Assembly (NCBI GenBank): GCA_944321715.1
Contig: CALUMJ010000014.1
Coordinates: forward strand, 1 to 51,643
Direction of reading: 5' to 3'
DNA: 51,643 nucleotides
Source: an uncultured Muribaculaceae bacterium
GTDB lineage: Bacteria; Bacteroidota; Bacteroidia; Bacteroidales; Muribaculaceae
Both the position numbers and the translations under genes were made by a program. Below the pieces are notes generated by a model. The model ran no database searches, had not been told where the DNA came from, and worked only from the letters and a program-made list of their open reading frames with translations. Shown here one piece after another: positions 1-8,202 of the stretch (position 1 is the first letter of the stretch; every line of letters starts with the position of its first letter).

Positions 1-44
1 AGGTGGTTTTGTGCTGTTGGATAGCTGCGGCAAGGTTTTGGTGG

Positions 45-195
45 TTATAGTTTTATTACGTTCGGTGTGTTTAGGTTTGTGTAGTCGCTGCTCATGATTG
101 CGCCGTTGGAATAGGTGGTGCCGTTGGAATAGGTGGTGCCGTGCTGGGCGTGTATGTGGCCGAAAAGGTGAAGCCGTGGCTTTACGGCTGTGAGC
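45..195 (-). pseudogene. C-terminal remnant of a calcineurin-like metallophosphoesterase
   Basis: Reading the minus strand gives a run containing KPRLHLFGHIH, which matches the last metal-binding GHxH motif of calcineurin-like phosphoesterases, followed by about 35 residues ending at a stop near 45. Upstream of about position 195 the similarity stops and plus-strand BspA-like sequence begins, so the catalytic N-terminus is missing. Inside the remnant an 18-base unit is present twice in tandem (105-122 and 123-140), duplicating the hexapeptide TTYSNG. Family assignment rests on the GHIH motif and the NG-rich tail only. It is probably a non-functional fragment. Confidence 0.55.
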
Positions 196-198
196 CGC

Positions 199-1093
199 TT
201 GAAATTGACAGGGACAATCAATGCCGATGACATACAATGGCTTATTGTCGGAATGCGCAATTGAAGGTAATGCCATCCACGACAACGCTTTCGGCAGCAG
301 TTCCGACCCAAATTATACGCTGTAAGAAATAATCCTCCCCGACGATGTGACAAGTATTGGCGAACGAGTATTTGCTAATTGCCGTGGCCTTGTGAACATA
401 CATCTGCCACAAAATTTGAAATCGATGGGTGCGTATGTTTTCAGCGATTGCCGTTATCTTAGTGGAATAAATTTGCCATCATCAGTTAACAGTATCGGAA
501 GCAACCCATTCAGATATTCTAAAATTGAAAATTTCACAGTTGACGATGGCAACAATTGGTTTAATATGGCAGAAAATGCGCTTGTTGATGCAGATGGCAG
601 CACGTTATATGCCATGCCAGTTAAATATTTTGGTAATTATAGTGTGCCTGATGGCGTTGAGGTGATTGGAGGGCAAGCATTTATTAAATGCTGCACTATC
701 GATATTCTCACGTTGCCGACCACGCTGGAACGCATAGGGTCGTATGCGTTTGCATATTGCTACGGCTTGACCGACGTGTATAGCCATGCAATAGAGGCTC
801 CTGTGCTTGGAGATTCGGCTTTTTATCCCGAGTGTAGCACATGTGTCCTGCATGTGCCTGAAGGGTGTATCGACGAGTATAAGCAGAATGGCTGGGATAT
901 ATTTGCCAACATTGTCGATGATGTGGAAAATCCCACGTCGGGCATCGAGGAGATTGGAAATTACAAGCATTCGGACAGGAATGTTACCATATACACAATC
1001 GATGGGCTGCCAGTGGCCGCCCCATGTGCCAACGGCATATACATTTACAAGTATGACAATGGAAAAGTCGAGAAAAGAGTATTCAGGCAATAA
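199..1093 (+). pseudogene. BspA-like leucine-rich-repeat surface protein, decayed 5' end
   Basis: The intact part (from the GTG at 347) is about 248 residues of BspA-type repeats of the form L-P-x-x-L/V-x-x-I-G-x-x-A/V-F-x-x-C. The C-terminus (TIYTIDGLPV...GIYIYKYDNGK) resembles a type IX secretion sorting domain. Upstream the protein continues but is broken. LKLTGTINADDIQWL, a typical BspA N-terminal block, is readable from 199; the sequence then needs a frame change around 240-260 to reach IEGNAIHDNAF, and an in-frame TAA at 323 interrupts what should be TLxEIILPDDV. Two lesions plus junction with a foreign gene remnant at about 195 indicate a pseudogene. A shortened product from 347 would lack any export signal. 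Confidence 0.7.
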
Positions 1094-1191
1094 TATATAA
1101 AAGAGTTAAAAGCGGAGGGAAATGGGGGTGGGGGATGGTAAGTTTTACGATACAATTTGTTATATTTGAGGAAATCAAAATTTTAAATCTC

Positions 1192-1899
1192 ATGGAAAAG
1201 ACTAACCGTATTCCCGAAGCGTTGCTCATAGCCATTGCAATGGTGGTGATGGGCTTGTGCCTGAAAGTGGGCATCGACAATTTCACTAACAAAGACCGCC
1301 GTGTGACGGCCAAAGGGCTTGCCGAGCGTGAAGTGGCGGCCGACAAGGTGACGTGGCCCATAGTGTCGGTGGAACTTGGAAATGACTTGCCGCAGTTATA
1401 CAACAAGATTAACGCCACGACTGCTAAAATCAGGGCGTTCTTGAAAGAGAATGGCGTGCCCGACAGCGACATATCGGTCAACCCGCCTGTGGTGCATGAC
1501 AAGAATGCCAACCTCTATTCCAACGAAAGGGTGGTGAACCGCTACAATATAACATCGGTGATAACTGTCACTTCGGGTGAAGTCGATAAAATACGTGACA
1601 TAATCACTCGTCAAGGCGAGTTGCTAAAGCAGAGTGTGGCCATTGTGGACGGTGGGTATGAAAATCCTATTGTGTATGAATACACTGGTTTTAACGAAAT
1701 TAAGCCAGAGATGATGAAGGAGGCGATTGCTAATGCACAGGCTACAGCCGAACAGTTTGCCGAGAATTGCAATAGCGACCTTGACAAAATCATCACTGCC
1801 ACGCAGGGGCAGTTCACCATTGAGAACCGTGACAACAATTCGCCGCACATCAAGAAAATACGCGTGGTATCGACTATCACCTACTCGCTAAGCAATTAA
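1192..1899 (+). CDS. SIMPL (DUF541) domain protein, membrane-anchored
   Basis: A 235-residue protein with an N-terminal hydrophobic segment (about residues 7-25) followed by a SIMPL/DUF541 domain recognisable from VTAKGLAEREVAADKVTWPI and the later IENRDNNSPHIKKIRVVSTITY end. SIMPL proteins are periplasmic or envelope proteins of poorly defined function. A longer reading from 1135 exists, but the ATG at 1192 is preferred: a Bacteroidales-type -7 box TATATTTG lies at 1161-1168, inside the longer reading, and the hydrophobic anchor follows directly after 1192. It stands alone between a pseudogene and a repeat element. Confidence 0.8.
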   Translation: MEKTNRIPEALLIAIAMVVMGLCLKVGIDNFTNKDRRVTAKGLAEREVAADKVTWPIVSVELGNDLPQLYNKINATTAKIRAFLKENGVPDSDISVNPPVVHDKNANLYSNERVVNRYNITSVITVTSGEVDKIRDIITRQGELLKQSVAIVDGGYENPIVYEYTGFNEIKPEMMKEAIANAQATAEQFAENCNSDLDKIITATQGQFTIENRDNNSPHIKKIRVVSTITYSLSN

Positions 1900-1924
1900 T
1901 AGAAACAATGGATAATTGACAGGC

Positions 1925-2094
1925 GGGTGTATCAAAATAGCATATTTGTAACATCGTAGAGCCGTGGCGTGCCGCGGCTCTACGATGTTACATTGCAAGT
2001 GTTTGTAATACAATTGAATACAATCTGTACAGACGAGCCGCGGCACGCCACGACTCTACAATAAATAAACGTATTTGCAATTTTGATACACCCC
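1925..2094. repeat. MITE-like palindromic element, copy A (TIR GGGTGTATCAAAATAGC)
   Basis: A 170-base non-coding element. The left end is GGGTGTATCAAAATAGC (1925-1941) and the right end is GCAATTTTGATACACCCC (2077-2094), its imperfect inverse. Inside are two GC-rich palindromes of the type TAGAGCCGxGGCxxGCCxCGGCTCTA, at 1951-1988 (38 bases, almost perfect with wobble pairs) and 2033-2059, in inverted arrangement. The same ends and cargo recur at 7034-7208, and the same ends with a different palindrome at 15759-15930, 15629-15970 and 21403-21452. No open reading frame is present, so any mobility would depend on a transposase elsewhere. Confidence 0.85.
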
Positions 2095-2112
2095 ATTGTT
2101 TTATTAATTTTG
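2081..2112 (+). promoter_or_regulatory. Promoter of the DUF5715-like gene, -33 box inside repeat copy A
   Basis: TTTTG at 2081-2085, a 19-base gap, and TAATTTTG at 2105-2112 match the Bacteroidales sigma-ABfr consensus (TTTG, 19-21 bases, TAnnTTTG). The ATG follows 22 bases after the -7 box. The TTTTG is part of the right terminal repeat of the mobile element, so the element appears to supply half the promoter. Confidence 0.65.
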
Positions 2113-2134
2113 TTCTCGAATAATTAATACGGGA

Positions 2135-2833
2135 ATGAAAAGAATAATGATACTTCTGGCGATGATTGCCATTCTGGTTTGTTGCGGCGGCGGTGATGAA
2201 GATGGCCAAAGTGCCACGGCCGAGTTGGCCAATGGTGAGTATGTCGCTACAGCCGACACGACGGTGGTTATGCATCGGTTGAAGGTGCGTCCGATTGGCA
2301 GCTATTCACGCACATTTAACGATGTCAATGCCGAGCATCTTGCTGTAGCACGCTCCATCGGCATCAAGCCAATATCATCGCTTTACGATGCCTACAACCT
2401 GAATAAGCCGATAATGCGAATAAGCACATGCAACGATTTCCATTTGGATGAGCTGACGCATTCGGTGCCATACCTTGTGCCTGAAGCGACCAAATTGCTG
2501 CATGATATAGGCCGCTCGTTCAGCGATACTGTGATGGCTCGCGGCGGCAAGAAGTATAAAATCAGGGTTACCAGTGTCACACGAACCGACCACACGGTGT
2601 CGATGCTGCGTCGCGGCGGCAATGTCAATGCCACCAGCGAGTCGGCTCACCGTTATGGCACTACGTTTGATGTGAGCTACATACGCTTTATGTGCTGCGA
2701 TTCCACTTTCGTGGTTGCTCCGCAAGACTTGCGTGGCATTCTTGCCGAGGTTCTTGCCGATTATCGCGATAGCGGACGTTGCTTGGTTAAATATGAGGTG
2801 AAACAGGGCTGTTTCCACATAACTGCACGATAA
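2135..2833 (+). CDS. DUF5715-like lipoprotein with M15/YcbK-like fold signature
   Basis: A 232-residue exported protein. The N-terminus MKRIMILLAMIAILVCCGGG is a signal peptide with a lipobox ending at a Cys, so it is a predicted lipoprotein. The C-terminal half has SAHRYGTTFDVSY and ends in GCFHIT, giving the H-x6-D and late H pattern of peptidase M15/YcbK-like zinc sites; the middle carries RVTSVTRT, also typical of that fold. I recognise it as similar to Bacteroides DUF5715 proteins; whether it cuts peptidoglycan is unknown. The promoter overlaps repeat copy A. It ends 24 bases before the AsmA-like gene and may be cotranscribed with it. Confidence 0.7.
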   Translation: MKRIMILLAMIAILVCCGGGDEDGQSATAELANGEYVATADTTVVMHRLKVRPIGSYSRTFNDVNAEHLAVARSIGIKPISSLYDAYNLNKPIMRISTCNDFHLDELTHSVPYLVPEATKLLHDIGRSFSDTVMARGGKKYKIRVTSVTRTDHTVSMLRRGGNVNATSESAHRYGTTFDVSYIRFMCCDSTFVVAPQDLRGILAEVLADYRDSGRCLVKYEVKQGCFHITAR

Positions 2834-2857
2834 ACACAGGAAAGGAAAAACAATATT

Positions 2858-5800
2858 ATGAACGCCAAAGCTAAAAAAATCATCAAAAGGACGCTAAAAG
2901 TGCTGCTATGGACTGTGGTCACGTTGGTGGTGCTTGTGGCGGTGATGTTGTGGGCGGTGGTATGGGCAATATCGCCTGAAAACCTTACGCGGTATGCCGA
3001 GCAAGCGGCAAATAAATATCTTGATGCCAAGGTAGAAATCGGAAGGCTTGAACTCACGGCCTATTCCACATTCCCGATATTGCATGTCGATATTGACAGC
3101 CTAAGTATAGCTTCGAGCAACTTGGATTCGATAGCTGGTGCGGACGGATTGTCGTTACCAGCCGATGCGTCGCACTTGGTTTCGTTCTCGCGGTTGCATT
3201 TTTCTATGAACCTTGCCGAGGCCATGATAGGGCGAATCGACATAAACGACCTGACAGTCAAAGACCTTGATGCCAACATAGTGGAATTGTCGCCAACAGT
3301 GAGCAATTATGCTATTGTACCAGCCAGCAGCGTTGCCGCCGACACGGTTGCCAGCGACACAGCAATGATTGAATTACCGTGGATACGCTGTAAGCGTATT
3401 GTTTTAGAGGGTACTACGCGCTTGGCTTATTACTCGGCTGCCGATGCGTTGTCGGCAAGCATCGAACTCGACACGGCTTCGGTCTATTCGAGAGGTCGCG
3501 ACAAGTATGAACTGAAATTCGCAGGTGTAGCCGATTGCTCGATGGGTGGCGAGAGAGTCGTGTCGGACTTGCCATTCAATATGGGGTTTGATGCTAAGTG
3601 GAACTATCGCAGGGCTATGGATATTGGCATTACCGACTTGCAAGCCCGGTTACTTGACATTCCCATTACAGGAGGAGTGACATTGCTTGCCGAGGAAGGC
3701 GAACCGTTGCTGCATGATTTCACGCTCGCGGTCGATTCGGTGCGTTTCGCATCGGTGCTGCCTCAATTGCCTGTCGAGTATCGCCGCATGTTCAGCCGTG
3801 TTAATAGCAATCTCATGGTTTCGGCCGACGTGAAACTGAACGAGCCATACGTTTTGACTTCGGCTAACGAAGGCGCATTGCCTTCGATGTCGGCTCGACT
3901 TGTGATTCCCGATTCATATTGGCACAGGATAGGACGACGTGGACGCATCGACAAACTTGCGCTCGACGCCCAAGTGGAGATTGACGGGCAGCGTCCGAAT
4001 GCAAGTACCGTCACGCTCAACAATTTGGTGCTTAATGGTGTGGCAGTGAAGTTGCAACTGGCAGGACGTGCGACAAACTTGTTTGCCGACCCTCATGTAA
4101 CAGCTACTTTGAACGGGCATACCGATTTGGGCGTAATCACGAGCATGGTCAATGTGCCGCTCAATTTCACAGTGACTGGAGAGGCCGAGGCAAATGCTTC
4201 GGTAGATATGGCTATGAGTGACTTGAGTAAGGAGAATTTCCACAAGGTGAAGGTTGATGGCAGCTTGGGCTTGCACAATATTGTGTATGACAGTCCGCTC
4301 GACACGATGAATGTGCGATTGGACAATGCTTTGCTCACATTTGGCAGTCAAGGCACGTATATGCGCCGCGACTCAACCGAAGGCGACGACTTGCTGAGTG
4401 TGAAAGTGCGCATCGATACACTCGATGCCTCGTTGCCGGGCATCACTCTCTCGATGCTTGGCGTGGGTGCCGGCGCTGGTGCGGTAGGGCTGGGGCAGAC
4501 CGACACCACGCAAATTGTTCCGATGGGATTTAACGTGTCGGCGCAAAAAGTGCGTATGAAGCAGGCCAATGGTACGTTCCTTGCAAGTCGTGGGGCATCG
4601 TGCCGTGGCAGCGTGTCGCGTTTCCGTGGGTTGAACCGTGTGCCGGTTTTTTATCTCGGTTTCGGACTTGACACGCTTTTCTATCGCGACAACTCTCAGT
4701 TTGTATATCTTAAAGACAGCAAAATAGACCTTGTGGCCAGCAGGCGCATAAATATGCGCCGAGTCAACCGCACTCGTCAATTGGTCGATACTTTACGAGC
4801 CCAGCATCCCGACTGGAGCAATGATTCGTTGTTGGCTGTGGTGCGCAACATTCAAGCACAACAGCGCGAGGCCGCCAAGGAGAGGCGTATGCGCCGTCGG
4901 CAGAACAGGCAACAGGTGCGATTAGACGATGAAGAGATTCTCGACATGTCGGTGGATAGCGGATTTTCGCGCTTGCTCTCACGTTGGCAATTGGGTGGCC
5001 GCATCAGAAGTAACACTGGAGCGATGTACACGCCCTACTTCCCGGTGCGTAACCGCATCACCGATGTTGACGTGAAATTCAATACCGACAGTGTGACAGT
5101 GGAAAGCTTTAACTACAAGGTGGGCAACAGCAATTTCAGCCTGCGTGGGAAGTTGAAGAACATACGTTCGACCATGATGGGGCGCAATCGTCGTCCGCTC
5201 GATATTGCTATGATATTGAGGGCCGACTCTATCGACGTGAACCAACTTGTAAAGGCCGCCGCCGATGGCATGGCCTACTCTGGCGATGCAGTGGGGCTTA
5301 ATAGCATTGACAGCGCTGTAACCGACATTGACGAATTGCAGGAACAAATAGATGTGACGCAGTCCGACACGGCACAACTTGCAGCTTTTGTGGTGCCGCG
5401 CAATATAGAGGCTAAAATTGCCGTCCGCAGCAACAATATTACTTTTGCCGACATGAATTTCAATGAATTTGACGGCAACTTGTTCATACACGACGGCGTA
5501 ATCAACCTTAATGAGTTGAAGGCCATGTCAGACATCGGTTCGGCACGGTTTAATGCCATGTATGCCTCGACCGACCGCCAGAATATAAAATTCGGCATGG
5601 ACTTGGAATTGAAAAAGATTCGCGTCAAGGAGTTCCTGAACATGATACCGGCAATCGACTCGGTGATGCCGCTGTTGCAGTCGGTCGATGGTATAATCGA
5701 TGCCGACCTTGCCACCACGGCCAACATCGACTCGGTGATGAATATCGACATACCGTCGCTGCGTGCGGCTGTAAAGCTGCACGGCGACAGCCTTGTGTTC

Positions 5801-6490
5801 ATGGATGCCGAAACGTTCAAGAAAATAGCCAAAATGCTGCGATTCAAGAACCGCGAGCGCAACATGATTGACGAGATGACCGTTGAGCTGCTTGTCGAAA
5901 ATTCGCAAATGATGCTGTACCCGTTCATGTTCAATGTTGACCGCTATCGCCTCGGCGTGCTTGGGTATAACGACTTGGACTTGAATTTCCGCTACCATAT
6001 ATCGGTGTTGAAATCGCCCATACCGTTTAAGTTCGGTATAAACATTTATGGAAATCCCGACGACATGCATTTCCGTTTTGGTGGCGCAAAGTATAAAGAA
6101 GATGACTTGCGTGCCGAGATGGTTGAAATTGTCGATACGACCCGCATAAACTTGCGTGACCAAATCAATTCGGCTTTGCGCCGTGGAGCTAATGCTGCTT
6201 TGCGTTCTGACCTCAATGTTACGGGTCGTCGCCCCAATATGCGCCGCATGATGGAAGATGCGGAAAGCGACAAACTAACGGTTGCCGACAGCCTGCAAAT
6301 GATGCAGGAGGGATTGATAGAGCGTACCGACAGCGTGGCACAGCCAGCAGCGGAAGCAGTTCGGTCCACGACTACCGATGACGGCAATGGCGAGGAGCGT
6401 CGTGACGATGGCGACGCGGCTTGCTTGTTGCACCACAGGTTCCAGGCCGTTGAGCCTCGCCAGCAGGATACCCGAAGCGTGAAGATGTGA
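2858..6490 (+). CDS. Large AsmA-like envelope protein
   Basis: A 1210-residue protein. Residues about 13-37 form one hydrophobic N-terminal segment, directly followed by a segment with the AsmA pattern NLTRYAEQAANKYLDAKVEIGRLELTAYSTFPILHVDIDSLSI. The long beta-rich body repeatedly shows inner-membrane-anchored AsmA/TamB-like strands (for example VKFNTDSVTVESFNYKVGNSNFSLRGKLKNI) and ends with an AsmA C-terminal block around residues 980-1100. AsmA-like proteins are linked to lipid transport between membranes and envelope homeostasis. The last roughly 40 residues (after QPAAEAVRSTTTDDG) are low in beta character and compositionally odd (AACLLHHRFQAVEPRQQ), which could reflect a late frameshift or a neutral tail. 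Confidence 0.85.
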   Translation: MNAKAKKIIKRTLKVLLWTVVTLVVLVAVMLWAVVWAISPENLTRYAEQAANKYLDAKVEIGRLELTAYSTFPILHVDIDSLSIASSNLDSIAGADGLSLPADASHLVSFSRLHFSMNLAEAMIGRIDINDLTVKDLDANIVELSPTVSNYAIVPASSVAADTVASDTAMIELPWIRCKRIVLEGTTRLAYYSAADALSASIELDTASVYSRGRDKYELKFAGVADCSMGGERVVSDLPFNMGFDAKWNYRRAMDIGITDLQARLLDIPITGGVTLLAEEGEPLLHDFTLAVDSVRFASVLPQLPVEYRRMFSRVNSNLMVSADVKLNEPYVLTSANEGALPSMSARLVIPDSYWHRIGRRGRIDKLALDAQVEIDGQRPNASTVTLNNLVLNGVAVKLQLAGRATNLFADPHVTATLNGHTDLGVITSMVNVPLNFTVTGEAEANASVDMAMSDLSKENFHKVKVDGSLGLHNIVYDSPLDTMNVRLDNALLTFGSQGTYMRRDSTEGDDLLSVKVRIDTLDASLPGITLSMLGVGAGAGAVGLGQTDTTQIVPMGFNVSAQKVRMKQANGTFLASRGASCRGSVSRFRGLNRVPVFYLGFGLDTLFYRDNSQFVYLKDSKIDLVASRRINMRRVNRTRQLVDTLRAQHPDWSNDSLLAVVRNIQAQQREAAKERRMRRRQNRQQVRLDDEEILDMSVDSGFSRLLSRWQLGGRIRSNTGAMYTPYFPVRNRITDVDVKFNTDSVTVESFNYKVGNSNFSLRGKLKNIRSTMMGRNRRPLDIAMILRADSIDVNQLVKAAADGMAYSGDAVGLNSIDSAVTDIDELQEQIDVTQSDTAQLAAFVVPRNIEAKIAVRSNNITFADMNFNEFDGNLFIHDGVINLNELKAMSDIGSARFNAMYASTDRQNIKFGMDLELKKIRVKEFLNMIPAIDSVMPLLQSVDGIIDADLATTANIDSVMNIDIPSLRAAVKLHGDSLVFMDAETFKKIAKMLRFKNRERNMIDEMTVELLVENSQMMLYPFMFNVDRYRLGVLGYNDLDLNFRYHISVLKSPIPFKFGINIYGNPDDMHFRFGGAKYKEDDLRAEMVEIVDTTRINLRDQINSALRRGANAALRSDLNVTGRRPNMRRMMEDAESDKLTVADSLQMMQEGLIERTDSVAQPAAEAVRSTTTDDGNGEERRDDGDAACLLHHRFQAVEPRQQDTRSVKM

Positions 6491-6514
6491 TAATAGTTTA
6501 CATCATCGACAATG

Positions 6515-6575
6515 GGGCTGTGTCATAATTGCGAGATTCCCACGAGCTGGGTGATTGGGCATTTTGACACAGCCT
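6515..6575. repeat. Short inverted-repeat element (GGGCTGTGTCA ends)
   Basis: GGGCTGTGTCA (6515-6525) and its inverse TTGACACAGCC (6564-6574) flank about 38 bases without coding potential, just downstream of the AsmA-like gene. The ends resemble those of the larger palindromic element at 25563-25786 (AGGCTGTGCCGTAA). It may be a tiny MITE remnant or a weak terminator-like hairpin; no long T-run follows. Confidence 0.45.
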
Positions 6576-6745
6576 CTTGGTTAGTGTGTGGTTGGATGGC
6601 TTCGTCACCCCCTCACATAGGCTATCACATGGGTTAAATTTGAAAGAACCGTGTGATTTTGTGCAGATTTTGCCATGTTTGTGTTGCTTGATTGAATGTT
6701 TATCATTAACTTTGCAGTCCGAAAAAGCATCATCACAAATTATCG

Positions 6746-6820
6746 GCTCCCGTAGTTCAACGGATAGAATGGAAGTTTCCTAAACTTTAGATAGCAGTTC
6801 GATTCTGCTCGGGAGTACCA
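6746..6820 (+). tRNA. tRNA-Arg (CCT anticodon)
   Basis: A complete cloverleaf can be drawn: acceptor GCTCCCG pairing with CGGGAGT (with a terminal G-U), D arm, anticodon arm GAAGT/ACTTT with loop TTCCTAA (anticodon CCT), T arm GCAGTTCGATTCTGC, discriminator A and an encoded CCA at 6818-6820. A strong terminator follows at 6856-6895. Confidence 0.93.
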
Positions 6821-6855
6821 CAGTTGCGGCGCAGAAAGCCGCAAAGGCGCACAAA

Positions 6856-6895
6856 GCACCGACAGCCCGTTTGCCAGCTGTCGGTGCTTCTTTTT
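6856..6895 (+). terminator. Intrinsic terminator after tRNA-Arg
   Basis: Perfect 11-bp stem GCACCGACAGC / GCTGTCGGTGC with a 10-base loop, followed by TTCTTTTT. It lies 36 bases downstream of the tRNA. Confidence 0.85.
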
Positions 6896-6959
6896 GCGCC
6901 CCAACGCCCCTTTTGATTTCACAAAAACAGTACATATAAAACGGCGATGTTGACGCTGC

Positions 6960-7033
6960 TTATCCTATCTGCAATGGGTATTCGTCTTCGGGCAGGGTGT
7001 CGCCATGTTTCGCCAGTTCGTCCTGCGTGCGGC
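6960..7033 (-). pseudogene. Orphan 3' end of an unidentified gene, cut by repeat copy B
   Basis: The minus strand reads RRTQDELAKHGDTLPEDEYPLQIG and a stop at 6960. This run has ordinary protein composition and, upstream, breaks exactly at the end of repeat copy B (7034). It looks like the C-terminus of a gene interrupted by the element, but I cannot name the family and the fragment is only 24 residues. Nothing else coding is seen between the tRNA terminator and 7246. Confidence 0.3.
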
Positions 7034-7208
7034 GGGGGTGTATCAAAATAGCAACCTTGTATATTTTGGTAGAGCCGTGCGGCGCGCCGCGGCTCGTTTG
7101 TGCGAATTGGAACAAACTGAATGCCAATTGTTTGCATTGCGGCAAAAATTGAGCCGCGGCACGCCACGGCTCTACAAGATTACATATATGCTATTTTGAT
7201 ACACCCCC
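7034..7208. repeat. MITE-like palindromic element, copy B
   Basis: A 175-base element. The left end GGGGGTGTATCAAAATAGC (7034-7052) and right end GCTATTTTGATACACCCCC (7190-7208) are perfect 19-base inverted repeats. It carries the same cargo as copy A: GTAGAGCCGTGCGGCGCGCCGCGGCTC near 7070-7096 and GAGCCGCGGCACGCCACGGCTCTAC near 7151-7175. The perfect ends suggest a younger copy than A. Confidence 0.85.
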
Positions 7209-7245
7209 TGCAAAAACAGGGCTGCTATTTCTTCATATTACCTCT

Positions 7246-8070
7246 TTACCGCTGCCGTTTATAGACATCGTAGGACTCGCCCTTTATCAGGTCGCCGTTC
7301 GCGTTAGTGTCCAGGTTGCTGAAGATGTGGTAGGTGTCTTCGTCCACTTTCTCTAAGAGGTAGTCCGTTCTGTTGCCCGACTCCAGGTTGACTAAGGCCA
7401 GCTGGCTCGACTTCAGGTTGACGGCCCAGGCGTATTCATAGGTGGTCTCCTGGTCGCCTAAACGTAGGTACTTCTTGGACGTGCCATCCTCGTAATACTC
7501 GTACCACAGCTCGTCGGGCTTTGGGTCTGTGTCCTTCACCCACTCGCCGTTCTCCTTGTGGTAGCCGTCTTGGTAGGTCCAACGGCCGCCAATCAGCCAC
7601 TCGGCCAAGGTAGGTTCGTCGGCCATGCGGACGTAGCGGAAGTACATCTCCCCTTGCACCATCTCGTCCTTGTCGGTGTCATAATACTGCGGGACTTTCA
7701 GTTCCATCACCCGGTCGTCCAGCGAAACTATGTCCATCGGGTAGCCTCCAACCGTGATGCTGTTGTTCGCTTCATCCACTGTCCAGGTTTGCAAGCTGAT
7801 GTTGGTCATGCCGTTGGGTGGCAGGGTGAGCTGCTCTATCGCGGTGCCGTCGGCGCGGTAGGTCATGAACAAGGCTTCATTCTCTTCTGGCAGGGCGATT
7901 TCCTGCTTTCCGTCCTTCAGCGTGTAGGAATACTCCTGTGACCATTTGCCCAGGATGTGTTCGGCGATTGGTTTCAATACGGTCGGAGTCATGTCCTCGT
8001 TGTTGTCGTCACAAGCGACAAGCATGGTGACCATGGCCGCCACCAATGCCAAAGGTGTCAATCTTTTCAT
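7246..8070 (-). CDS. Lipocalin-like lipoprotein with two related domains
   Basis: A 274-residue predicted lipoprotein. The start at the second Met (MKRLTPLAL) is preferred because it gives a standard signal peptide ending in the lipobox LVAC at Cys20. After a short D/N-rich linker come two similar blocks: ILGKWSQEYSYTLKDG...LFMTYRADGTAIEQ (about 40-80) and LIGGRWTYQDGYHKENG...LWYEYYEDGTSKKYL (about 160-200). Both have the G-x-W and YxxDGT pattern of lipocalin-like (DUF4923/DUF5004-type) Bacteroidetes proteins, which form small outer-membrane-anchored barrels of unknown ligand. No obvious partner gene is adjacent; the flanks are a mobile repeat and a transposase stub. Confidence 0.75.
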   Translation of the reverse strand: MKRLTPLALVAAMVTMLVACDDNNEDMTPTVLKPIAEHILGKWSQEYSYTLKDGKQEIALPEENEALFMTYRADGTAIEQLTLPPNGMTNISLQTWTVDEANNSITVGGYPMDIVSLDDRVMELKVPQYYDTDKDEMVQGEMYFRYVRMADEPTLAEWLIGGRWTYQDGYHKENGEWVKDTDPKPDELWYEYYEDGTSKKYLRLGDQETTYEYAWAVNLKSSQLALVNLESGNRTDYLLEKVDEDTYHIFSNLDTNANGDLIKGESYDVYKRQR

Positions 8071-8202
8071 ACTTTCTATCATTTTTGTTTAATTAACGTA
8101 AGTTAGATGAAAACATAATTGCTTGATTGTTCGGAGGAATAGCGATAAAGCCAATAATTTTATAAGGTAAAAATTAGGAACAAAAAAACTAAAATTATCG
8201 TT

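Noticed and set aside
1925-2094. CRISPR array or attenuator
   Set aside because: The repeated parts are inverted palindromes rather than regularly spaced direct repeats, and the same unit occurs at unrelated sites. No cas genes and no other regular direct-repeat array were seen in the window.
5275-6163. Overlapping minus-strand frames of about 210-220 codons inside the AsmA-like gene
   Set aside because: Antisense shadows with no domain; the AsmA-like frame is continuous for 1210 codons.
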